In this document: positions 28,537-64,000 of the stretch, piece by piece
Layout: each line of letters begins with the position of its first letter
Position numbering within the stretch: position 1 is the stretch's first letter
From: Streptomyces barkulensis
GTDB lineage: Bacteria > Actinomycetota > Actinomycetes > Streptomycetales > Streptomycetaceae
NCBI RefSeq assembly: GCF_002843305.1
Contig: NZ_PGSG01000028.1
Coordinates: 42,078 to 106,077 of the forward strand
Direction: 5' to 3'
DNA: 64,000 nucleotides
The notes under the pieces: model-generated
Database searches by the model: none
What the model saw: the letters and a program-made list of their open reading frames with translations, nothing else
What the model was told of the DNA's origin: nothing
Translations under genes and position numbers: made by a program

Positions 28537-30348
28537 GTGGAGCCTGTGAACGGAGCGGGGGCCGCGGAGAACGTGCTGGCGGGCCCTCATCTGGTGGCCG
28601 CGATCTCGGCGACGGCCGAGTCCGACCCCGAGCGCAAGGCGGTCGGCCTGGTACGGGACCCCGAGCACGAGGGGGAGGAGGCGCTGCGGAGCTACTCCTG
28701 GCTCGATGGCAGGGCCCGCCGCATCGCCGTCCTTCTCCGCAGGGCGGGTCTGGGTGCGGGATCACGGGTGCTGTTACTTTTCCCGCAGTCCGCGGAGTTC
28801 GCCGCGGCCTACGCCGGATGCCTCTACGGGGGCATGGTCGCGGTCCCCGCGCCGCTGCCCACGGGAACCTCCCTGGAGACTACGCGCGTTGCGGGCATCG
28901 CCCGGGACGCCGACGCGGGCGCCGTCCTCACCGTCTCCGACACCGAGGCCGAGGTCAGGCAGTGGGCGGCCGGGGCCGGGCTGGACGATCTGCCGCTGCT
29001 GTCCGTCGACGAACTGCCCGACGACGCCGAGCCGGAGCAGTGGCGAAGACCCGAGATCCGGGCCGACACCGTGGCGGTGCTCCAGTACACCTCCGGCTCG
29101 ACCGGCGACCCCAAGGGCGTCGTCGTCACCCACGGCGCGCTCGCCGACAACGTGCGGAGCCTGCTCTCCGGCTTCGGCCTGGGGGCCGCCCCCCGGCTGG
29201 GCGGCTGGCTGCCGATGTACCACGACATGGGGCTGTTCGGGCTGCTGAGCCCGGCGCTGTTCAGCGGCGGTGCCGCCGTGCTGATGAGCGGTGGCGCCTT
29301 CCTGCGCCGGCCGCACCTGTGGCTCGTACTGATCGACCGCTTCGGCCTGGTCTTCTCCGCCGCACCCGACTTCGCCTACAACTACTGCGTGCAGCGGGTG
29401 AAGCCCGAGCAGATCGACCGCCTCGACCTGTCGCGCTGGCGCTGGGCCGCCAACGGCTCGGAGCCGATCCGGGCCGGGACACTCCGCGCCTTCACCAAGG
29501 AGTTCGCCCCCGCGGGGCTGCCCCCTGACGCCATGACACCCTGCTACGGACTGGCCGAGGCCACCTTGCTGGTGTCCCTGTCCACGGGCGAGCCGCGCAC
29601 CCGGCGGGTGGACGCCGCGGAACTGGAGAACCACCGCTTCGTCGAGGCGGCGGCGGGACACCCGGCGCGCGAGGTCGTCTCCTGCGGCCGGCCCCCGGCA
29701 CTGGAGGTCTCCGTGGTCGATCCCGTGACCGGGGAGCCCGTCTCGGGCGACGCGGTCGGCGAGATCCGGGTGAGGGGCGCGAGTGTGGCCGCCGGCTACT
29801 GGCGGAAACCGGAGGCGACCGCCGAGACGTTCGCCGTGGCCGGGGACGGCTCGGGGCCGTGGCTGCGCACCGGTGACCTCGGCATCCTGTACGAGGGCGA
29901 GCTGTACGTGACCGGCCGTACCAAGGAACTCCTCATCGTGCACGGCCGCAACATCTACCCGCACGACGTCGAGCACGGGTTGCGCGCCCACCACGGCGAA
30001 CTCGGCACGATCGGCGCGGTCTTCACCGTCCCCGCGGAAGAGGGCGAGGCCGTCGTGGTCACGCACGAGGTGGCCCCGTCCGCCCAGGGCGACCGCTGCT
30101 CCGAACTGGTGACGGCGATGCGGGCGACGCTCGCGCGCGAGTTCGGCCTGGCCCCGGCGGGCGTGGTGCTGGTGCGCCGCGGCGGCACCCCGCGTACCAG
30201 CAGCGGCAAGGTGCAGCGCCGCCTGGCCGCCCGGCTCTTCCGGGCCGGTGAACTCCTCCGCGTCCACGCCGACCCCGGCGCGCAACGGCTCATGGCGGCG
30301 TTCCGGGAAGGCGATCCCCTCCGTGACGCCTCCGCTCCCACCGCATGA
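28537..30348 (+). CDS. Fatty acyl-AMP ligase (FAAL; DptE-type lipidation enzyme)
   Basis: 603 residues. It activates a long-chain fatty acid with ATP and loads it on the ACP encoded next, starting the lipopeptide. Seen: P-loop YTSGSTGDPKGVV at 184; the FAAL signature GGWLPMYHDMGLFGLL near 226; NGSEPIRAGTL; and the C-terminal RTGDLGILYEGELYVTGRTKELLIVHGRNIYPHD. GTG start at 28537 after a purine-rich GAGGGGGGA site; an in-frame GTG at 28546 is possible. A TTA codon lies at 28774-28776 (Leu 80), otherwise avoided in this window's NRPS genes, implying dependence on the bldA tRNA. In daptomycin this role is DptE; in A54145 the ligase is, as I recall, fused to the ACP. Confidence 0.92.
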   Translation: MEPVNGAGAAENVLAGPHLVAAISATAESDPERKAVGLVRDPEHEGEEALRSYSWLDGRARRIAVLLRRAGLGAGSRVLLLFPQSAEFAAAYAGCLYGGMVAVPAPLPTGTSLETTRVAGIARDADAGAVLTVSDTEAEVRQWAAGAGLDDLPLLSVDELPDDAEPEQWRRPEIRADTVAVLQYTSGSTGDPKGVVVTHGALADNVRSLLSGFGLGAAPRLGGWLPMYHDMGLFGLLSPALFSGGAAVLMSGGAFLRRPHLWLVLIDRFGLVFSAAPDFAYNYCVQRVKPEQIDRLDLSRWRWAANGSEPIRAGTLRAFTKEFAPAGLPPDAMTPCYGLAEATLLVSLSTGEPRTRRVDAAELENHRFVEAAAGHPAREVVSCGRPPALEVSVVDPVTGEPVSGDAVGEIRVRGASVAAGYWRKPEATAETFAVAGDGSGPWLRTGDLGILYEGELYVTGRTKELLIVHGRNIYPHDVEHGLRAHHGELGTIGAVFTVPAEEGEAVVVTHEVAPSAQGDRCSELVTAMRATLAREFGLAPAGVVLVRRGGTPRTSSGKVQRRLAARLFRAGELLRVHADPGAQRLMAAFREGDPLRDASAPTA

Positions 30349-30442
30349 CGACGCCATCGTTCTGATCCGCTCACCGCGTCGGGAAGCTCCCCGGACCCCG
30401 GACCCCGGGGAACCCGGGAGCACCGGCCCCGGAACAGCGCGC

Positions 30443-30472
30443 CGGCCGTCCGGACCGCCTCCCCGACGGCCG
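30443..30472. other. Stem-loop between ligase and ACP genes
   Basis: 8-bp arms cggccgtc / gacggccg with a 14-nt loop in the 164-bp gap. It might trim expression between the two genes; weak evidence. Confidence 0.3.
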
Positions 30473-30512
30473 ACGGTCGTCCCTCACACCGAAGACGAAG
30501 GTCGTAAACCTC

Positions 30513-30773
30513 ATGTCCCCGTCCCCGTCCCCGTCCCCCGAGCACCTGCGGCAGTGGCTGCGCGAGCAGTGTGCGGACTGCCTCGGCGTTCCCCCGGAAT
30601 CCCTCGCCACCGACATCCCCCTCACCGATTACGGCATGACCTCCGTCACCGGGACCGCCCTGTGCGGCATGGTCGAGGATCACCTGGACGTCGAGTGCGA
30701 CCTGGGTCTGCTCTGGCAGGAGCAGACGATCGACGCCATCACCTCCCGGCTGGCCTCACGCGCCGCGCGCTGA
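30513..30773 (+). CDS. Acyl carrier protein for fatty acid loading (DptF-type)
   Basis: 86 residues, free-standing carrier. A Ser/Pro repeat (SPSPSPSP) starts the protein; the four-helix carrier domain follows, with the phosphopantetheine Ser in the variant motif DYGMTSVTG (D-x-G-x-x-S). It should accept the acyl chain from the preceding ligase and hand it to the first condensation domain of the next gene. The gap to the NRPS is 110 bp. The negatively charged helix II (EDHLDVECDL) is usual for ACPs. Confidence 0.88.
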   Translation: MSPSPSPSPEHLRQWLREQCADCLGVPPESLATDIPLTDYGMTSVTGTALCGMVEDHLDVECDLGLLWQEQTIDAITSRLASRAAR

Positions 30774-30883
30774 CGCCCGGCCCCGTCACAGCACGCGTAC
30801 GCACGCGCCGAGCACCCGTGCGTGCGAGCGCCGCTGCGCGACCGGGCGCGCCGACAGACTTTCAGACCTAGGGCAGGAGAAGC

Positions 30884-49881
<18,998 letters not shown>

Positions 49882-49885
<4 letters not shown>

Positions 49886-52800
49886 GCGGACCCAAGCACA
49901 TGGTCGAGGAGGTTCTGCCGGTCACACCCCTCCAGGAGGGGCTGCTCTTCCACGCCGTCTTCGACGAGGAGGCCCCCGACGCCTACGTCAGCCGGCTGGT
50001 TCTCGCACTCTCCGGCGACCTGGACGCCGACCGGATGAGGAAAGCCGCCCGGGCACTGGTGGGAAGGCATCCGGCGCTGCGCTCCGCCTTCCGGCAGCGG
50101 CGTTCGGGGGAGTGGTTCCAACTCGTCGTCTCCCGCCCCGCGCTGTCCTGGGAGGAGCTGGACCTGCGGTCCACCGGCGGCCCGGGGGAGGCGGACAAAC
50201 ACCTGGAGGCGCTCCTGGACGAGCGTCACCGGACCGGGTTCGACCTCGGCCGGCCGCCCCTGCTGCGCTTCCTGCTCGCCAGGACCGGGAAGGACAGCCA
50301 CCGGCTGGCGGTGACCTACCACCACATCATCCTCGACGGCTGGTCGATGCCCATCCTGATGAGGGACCTGGCCGCGCTGTACGGCAGCGGGGGCGATCCC
50401 CTCGGGCTTCCGCCGGCCCGCCCGCACCGCGACCACCTCGACTGGCTGGCCCGGCGCCCGCCCGAGCGGAGCGCGGGGGCCTGGCGGCAGGCCCTGGCGG
50501 GGCTGCCCGGGCCCACGCTGACGGCACCGGGCGCGGAACGCAACGGCCCACCGCCGCAGCAGGTGTGGACGCGGCTGACCGAACGGGACACCCGGGCGCT
50601 CACCGAGTGGGCGCGCGCCCGCGGCGTGACGGTGAACTCGGCCGTGCAGGCCGCCTGGGCGACGGTGCTCGGCCGCCTCACGGGCCGAGACGACGTCGTC
50701 TTCGGGACGACCGTGTCGGGCCGGCCGGCGGAGCTGCCCGGGGCCGAGGACATGGTCGGGTTCTTCATCAACACGGTGCCGCTGCGCGTGCGGCTGCGGC
50801 CGCACGAGCCGGTCGGCGACCTCGTCGTCCGCGTCCAGCGCGAGCAGACCGCCCTGCTGGAGCACCAGCACGTCAGGCTCTCCGACGTCCAGCGCTGGTC
50901 GGGGCACGCCGAACTCTTCGACACCACCATGGCCTTCGAGAACTACCCCGTCGACGACCTCGCCGCCGCCGGCTCCTTCGGCCACACCGGCCTGCGCGTC
51001 GAGGGGGGATCCGGAATCACCACAACCCACTTCCCCCTCTCCCTCTACGCGCTGCCCGGACCGGCGCTCCGCCTGCGGCTGGACCACCGGCCCGACGCGG
51101 TGGACCGCGACACCGCACGGCGCGCGGCTGACCTGCTGGAACACGCCCTGGCCGCCGTCCACGGGACGCCCTCCACCGCGACCGCCGCGGTCGCCCTCGC
51201 CCCGCGGCCGGCACCGCGACCGCGGGAGCACGGCGCCGGCGCCCTCCCGGAGGTCTCCCCGGCTCCCCCGACTCCCCCGACTCCCCCGACTCCTCCGGCC
51301 ACGATCGTGGAGGAGTTCGAGGCGCAGGTGGCCAGGGCGCCCCGCGCCCCGGCCGTCCTGGCCGGTGGCCGGGAACTCACCTACGCCGAACTCGACGCCC
51401 GGGCGAACCGGCTGGCGCGGCTGTTGCGCGAACGCGGGGTCGGCCCCGAGAGCCGGGTCGCCCTCACCGTCTCCCGGAACGAGTGGCTGCCCGTCGCCGT
51501 CCTCGGCATCCTCAAGGCGGGCGGCTGTTACGTGCCCGTGAACGCCTCGCTGCCGGAGGAACGCGCCGCGTTCATGCTCCGGGACACCGCACCAATCTGC
51601 CTGCTCACCGACCCCAGGGCCGCGGCCGCCCGGCCCGGTGCCACCGGCCCGCGGGATCCGCGGGAAGCCGCCCGGGACGGCGTCGACCGCGTCGTCCTGA
51701 CCAAAGAACTGCTCGAACGGTACGATCCGGCCGCGCTGACCGACGCCGAGCGGGCCGGGCCGCTGCTGCCGGGCCACACCGCCTACGTCATCCACACGTC
51801 CGGCTCCAGCGGCCTGCCCAAGGCGGTGGCCGTCGAGCACGCTCAGGTGGCCGCACTGCTGTCCTGGGCCGTCACCGGCATCGGCCCCGACCGGCTGCGC
51901 CGCACCGTGGCCGCCACTTCGGAGAGCTTCGACGTGTCGGTCTTCGACACCCTCGTCCCGCTGCTCGTGGGCGGCCGCATCGAGATCGTGGAGAACACGC
52001 TGGCCGTCGCCGACCGGGACGGCGGCGAACCCTCCCTGCTGAACGCCGTCCCCTCGGCGATGCAGGCGCTGCTGGAACGCGGCGTCCCGCTCGCCGTCGA
52101 CACCGTCCTGTGCGCCGGCGAGCGCTTCCCCGCCTCCCTGGCCGAATCCCTGCGCGCCGCCTGCCCGGGGGCCCGGATCGGCAACCTCTACGGCCCGACC
52201 GAGACGACCGTGTTCGTGGCCGCCAAGTTCCTGGACGGCGCCGAGGACGGCGCACCGTCCATCGGCCGGCCGCTGCCCGGGGCGCGGATCCACGTACTCG
52301 ACCCCTGGCTCCGCCCGGTGCCCGAGGGGGTGGTCGGCGAACTCCACATCGCCGGGGACTTCGTCACCCGCGGCTACTGGAGGCGCCCGGCGACGACGGC
52401 CGAGCGCTACGTCGCGGACCCCTTCGGCGCTCCGGGCGGGCGGATGTACCGCACCGGCGACCTCGGACGCCTGCTTCCCGGCGGGGAGATCGACGTGGTC
52501 GGCAGGGCCGACGGCCAGGTGAAGGTGCGCGGCCACCGCGTGGAGCTGGGCGAGGTGGAGGCCGCGCTCGCCTCCCATCCGGACGTCCGGCAGGCGGCGG
52601 CCGCCGTGCACGACGGAGGTCCCGCCGGCCCGCGTCTGGTGGGCTACGCGGTGCCCGGCGACACGGTGCCCGGCACCGGCGCGGTACTCGAGCACCTGCG
52701 GACGAAGGTGCCCTCGTACATGGTGCCCTCCGCCCTGGTGGTGCTGGACGAACTGCCGCTGACGGCCAACGGCAAGCTGGACCGGGCGGCGCTGCCGCCC

Positions 52801-53070
52801 CCGCCGGACCGGAGCGACGCGACGCGCTCGCGCGCTCCCCGCGGTCCGCACGAGGCGGTCCTGCTCTCCCTGTTCGCCGAGGTGCTCGGGGTGCAGCCGG
52901 CCGGCATCGACGACGACTTCTTCGCGCTGGGCGGCCACTCGCTGCTCGCCACCCGGCTGGTCAGCAGGGTGCGCACCACCCTCGGTGCCGAGCTGAGGGT
53001 GCGGGACCTCTTCGAGCTCCCCACGGTGGCGGCGCTGGGCGCCGGGATCGCACGGGCCGGGACGGCCCGG
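49882..53070 (+). other. NRPS module 6: C-A-T, Ala-like residue
   Basis: Code D-V-F-N-L-A-L-V-F resembles the alanine code D-L-F-N-N-A-L-T-Y at several positions. The prediction is soft. The C domain has the post-E (DCL) opening although the donor module has no E. Confidence 0.75.
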
Positions 53071-56000
53071 CCGCCGGTCTCCCGGGCCCAGGAGCGGCCC
53101 GCCCGCATCCCGCTGTCGCTCGCCCAGCGGCGGCTGTGGTTCCTGCACCGGCTGCAGGGCGGCAGCGCCGCGTACCACATCCCGCTCGCGCTCCGCCTCA
53201 CCGGACACCTCGACACGGCCGCGCTGCGCGGCGCCGTCACCGACGTGATGGCGGGGCACGGAAGCCTGCGCACCTCGTTCCACGAGGACGCCGAAGGCCC
53301 CCACCAGGTCGTCCGGGACACCTCGGAGGCGGCCGGCCTGCTCACGCTGGTCCCGGAACAGGTCGGCGACCCGCTCCGCGCGGCGGACGAGGCGGTGGCC
53401 GAACCCTTCGACCTGACGGACGGCCTCCCCCTGCGATGCAGGCTGTTCACCCGGACCGGACCGCCGCGCGACCCGGCGGACCCGCACACGGGCGGGGGAC
53501 CGGGAGAGCACCTGCTGCTCCTGGTGGCGCACCACATCGCGGCCGACGGATGGTCGCTGCGGATCATCGCGCGCGACCTGGCCGCCGCGTACGCCGCCCG
53601 CGTGGGCGGCGAACGGTTCGCGCCCGCGGCGCCACCCGTCGACTACGTCGACCACACCCTGTGGCAGCACCGGGTGCTCGGCGGCCCCGACGCGGAGGAC
53701 GGCCCGCTCGGCGAGCAGCTCGCCTACTGGCGGCGGCAGCTCGCCGCACTGCCGGAGGAACTCGCACTGCCCACCGACCGGCCGCGCCCGGCCGTCCCCT
53801 CGCACCGCGGCGAGGAGACGGACTTCACCGTTCCCGCCGCGACGGCCGCGCGCATCCGGGCGCTGGCGGGGACCACCGGCACCACGCCCTTCATGGTCCT
53901 CCAGGCCGCGCTGGCGGTCCTGCTGTACCGGATGGGCGCGGGGACGGACATCCCCGTGGGCACCCCGGTCGCCGGACGCACGGACGGCGCGGTGGAGGAC
54001 ATCGTCGGACTCTTCGTCAACACCCTGGTCCTGCGCACCGACCTGAGCCGGACGCCCACCTTCGCACAGGTCCTGGACCGCGTGCGCAGGACGGCCCTGG
54101 ACGCCTACGCCCACCAGGACGTGCCGTTCGAACGGCTGGTGGAGGTGCTCGCCCCCGAGCGGTCCCTGGCCCGCCATCCGCTGTTCCAGGTCTCCCTCGC
54201 CCTGCAGAACCTCGACGAAGCGTCGCCACCGGTGGGCGACCTGCCCGGACTGACCGCCGAGGCCGTCCGCACGGGAGGAGGCAGCGCCAAGTTCGACCTG
54301 TCCTTCGTGATCTCCCCGGGCGGTCCCGGGAACGGCGGCATGCCCGGCGTGCTCACCTACAGCACCGACCTCTTCGACCGCGGGACCGCACGGGGGCTGG
54401 TGGACCGGCTGCTGCGGGTGCTGGAGGAGGTGCTCGCGTCCCCCGCCACCCCGGTGAGGAAGGTGAGCGTGCTCCTCCCCGGCGAGGCGGGGCAGGCCCT
54501 GGAGCACGGGCGCGGCCCCCGAGCCACGGGAACCGCCGACGAACCGCTCGCCCGCTTCGGGAAACGGGTGGCGGCCGACCCCGGCGCCCCGGCGCTGCGG
54601 TGGGACGGCGGCCGGCTCACCTACGCCGAGCTGGACCGGAGGGCGAACGCGGTGGCCCGGGTGCTCCTCGGGCGCGGCATCGGCCCCGAGCACGTGGTCG
54701 CGGTGGTCGCCCCGCGCCGCCCGGAAGTGGTGGCCGCGCTGCTGGGAGTGCTCAAGTCCGGCGCCGCCTACCTGCCGGTGGACGAGGCCTGGCCGGCCGA
54801 GCGGCGGCAGCGGGTGACGGCGGACGCCGGGGTACGCCTGCTGCTGGCCCCGGGGAGCACCGGCGACGCCCGGGCGGCCTTCGCCCCGCCCGCCGCAGCG
54901 GGCACGGAGGTGCTCGGCCTGGCGGACCCGGCGTTCGAGGCCGCCGACGGCTCCGCCCTCCCGGCGGTGCGGACCCACCCGCGCGCGCTCGCCTACGTCA
55001 TCCACACCTCGGGATCCACCGGCCGCCCCAAGGGCGTCGCGGTGGAGCGCGGGGCGCTGGCCGACTACGTGGAAGGAGCCGTCCGCCGCTACCCGGACGC
55101 GGCGGGGACGGCCCTGCTGCACTCACCGCTGACCTTCGACCTCAGCGGTACCGCCCTGTTCACCCCCCTGGCCGCGGGAGGCTGTGTGGTACTGGGGGAG
55201 ATGGACCGTGAGGCGGAGGGGAGCGGGGCGACGTTCGTCAAGGCGACGCCCTCCCACCTGCCGCTGCTGGAGAGGCACCCGGGCCTGCCGGCACGGTCCG
55301 GCACCCTGGTGCTGGGCGGTGAGGCGCTCGACGGGCGTGCCCTGCGCGACTGGCGGGCCGCCCACCCGCACACCACGATCGTCAACGCCTACGGCCCCAC
55401 GGAACTCACCGTCAACTGCGCCGAGCACCGCCTGCCTCCCGGAGCGCCCCTGCCCGGGGGACCGGTGCCGATCGGCCGCCCGTTCGCCGGGGTGCGCGCG
55501 ATGGTGCTGGACGAGGGGCTCTCCCCCGTGCCCCCCGGCGTGGCCGGGGAACTGTACGTCGCCGGGCCGGGTCTGGCCCGCGGCTACCTGGGGCAGTACG
55601 GCCTGACCGCGGAGCGGTTCGTGGCCTGCCCGTTCGGGGAGCCGGGGGAGCGGATGTACCGCACCGGCGACCTGGCCCGCCGCCTGCCGGACGGCGGGCT
55701 GGAGTACGCCGGCCGCGCGGACGAACAGGTGAAGCTGCGCGGCTTCCGGATCGAACTCGCCGAGGTGGCGCAGGCCCTGGCCGCGGCGGAGCCGGTCGCC
55801 CGGGCGGTCGCCGTCGTCCGGGAGGACCGCCCCGGGGACCGGCGGCTGACCGGCTACGTGGTCCCGGCCGCGGGGGCCCTCCCGCGGGAGGACGAGCTGA
55901 GGCGCGCGGTGGCGGCGGTGCTGCCCGAGTACATGGTGCCCTCGGCCGTGGTCGTCCTCGACGAGCTGCCCACCACACCGCACGGCAAGCTGGACCGGCG

Positions 56001-56321
56001 CGCGCTGCCCGCTCCCGAGCACCGCTCCCGGGGCGGCGGCCGGCCGCCGCGCGACGAGCGCGAGCGGACCCTGTGCCGGATCTACGCCGAGGTGCTCGGC
56101 GTGCCCGAGGTCGGTGTCGAGGACGACTTCTTCGCGCTGGGCGGCCACTCGCTGCTCGCCACCCGGCTGGTCAACCGGATCAGGTCGGAATTCGCCGACG
56201 AGCTGGACGTACGGGCCGTGTTCGAGGCGCGTACGGTCGCCGCCCTGGCAGCCCGGCTGCGGACCAGCCGTACTAACGCCCGCCCCGCGTTGCGACGGAT
56301 GTCGCGGTCGGAGAACTCGTG

Positions 56322-56322
<1 letters not shown>
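49882..56322 (+). CDS. NRPS, modules 6-7 (LptB-type)
   Basis: 2,146 residues; C-A-T / C-A-T. Starts at GTG 49882 overlapping the previous stop (GTGA) with a gaggag site. First C opens [19 protein letters not shown] with HHIILDGWS at 147. A6: [10 protein letters not shown] at 638 (Ser for the usual Thr), code D-V-F-N-L-A-L-V-F, closest to Ala-type codes; T Ser 1020. A Pro-Thr-Pro repeat linker lies near aa 457-475. Second [10 protein letters not shown] at 1217; A7 code D-L-T-K-V-G-A-V-N = Asp; T Ser 2090. No E, tailoring or thioesterase domain. Two-module size and Ala-Asp order equal LptB of A54145 (Ala6-Asp7). The stop TGA shares its A with the next gene's ATG. Confidence 0.95.
53095..56280 (+). 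other. NRPS module 7: C-A-T, Asp
   Basis: LCL-type C ([14 protein letters not shown]); A core F-D-L-S-G-T at 1752, code D-L-T-K-V-G-A-V-N, the Asp form found in calcium-dependent lipopeptide synthetases. It supplies the first Asp of the D-X-D-G calcium-binding motif. Confidence 0.9.
55571..55680 (+). repeat. Near-identical A-domain segment, copy in module 7
   Basis: About 105 bp covering RGYLGQ...[23 protein letters not shown] is almost identical, including third codon positions, to 58809-58918 (module 8) and 63412-63512 (module 9). A shorter part is shared with 36590-36660 (module 2). Confidence 0.75.

Positions 56323-64000
<7,678 letters not shown>

Overview
The window is very GC-rich (strong G/C third-position bias, GTG/TTG starts, a TTA codon used as a rarity, SigJ-type ECF factors, DasR-type operator, LAxTG sortase signals). 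All of this points to a Streptomyces or a close relative. The species cannot be read from the sequence.

Left part (1-7000, minus strand): the 3' part of a long uncharacterised gene that runs off the left edge, translationally coupled (ATGA overlap) to an upstream DUF4132-like gene. Next come a macrolide-type (MGT family) glycosyltransferase and a protein-kinase-fold gene.

Middle part (7160-25900): a sialic-acid and amino-sugar utilisation island. nagB (plus strand) has a DasR-type operator (dre) in front of it. Convergent to it is a five-gene minus-strand operon: CE7 esterase, secreted sialidase, nanA, nanK, nanE, with ATGA overlaps among the last three. A FadR-subfamily GntR regulator follows. 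Divergent from it is a four-gene ABC importer of the peptide/SatABCD type: a Tat lipoprotein, a permease, a permease-ATPase fusion and an ATPase. Two copies of the same CAGACGTCTGATG operator lie in front of the esterase operon and in the regulator/importer divergent promoter, which suggests one regulon. Downstream on the importer strand sit a one-polypeptide sigma factor / zinc-binding anti-sigma-like / transmembrane / ricin-lectin protein and a secreted, sortase-anchored HExxHxxGxxH metalloprotease. An ECF41-type sigJ with its partner flavin oxidoreductase comes next. A PPOX-fold flavoprotein and a DHFR/RibD-type reductase follow, and then about 1.1 kb of non-coding DNA.

Right part (28537-64000, plus strand): the start of a large lipopeptide NRPS cluster. 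A fatty acyl-AMP ligase and a free-standing ACP lead into three NRPS genes with overlapping stops and starts: modules 1-5, modules 6-7, and module 8 onward, which is cut by the window end inside module 9. Reading the A-domain codes and extra domains gives: fatty acid - X1 - D-(Asx/Glx-like)2 - Asx3 - Thr4 - N-methyl-Gly5 - (Ala-like)6 - Asp7 - D-(basic)8 - Asp9 - ... This matches the calcium-dependent depsipeptide family (daptomycin, and especially A54145: Sar5, Ala6, Asp7, D-Lys8, methoxy-Asp9), including the 5 / 2 / 4+ module split of the A54145 synthetases. It differs in having separate ligase and ACP genes and several non-standard specificity codes. Later modules, the thioesterase, tailoring enzymes, transporters and cluster regulators are not in this window. 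The ligase gene holds a TTA codon, so bldA control is likely.
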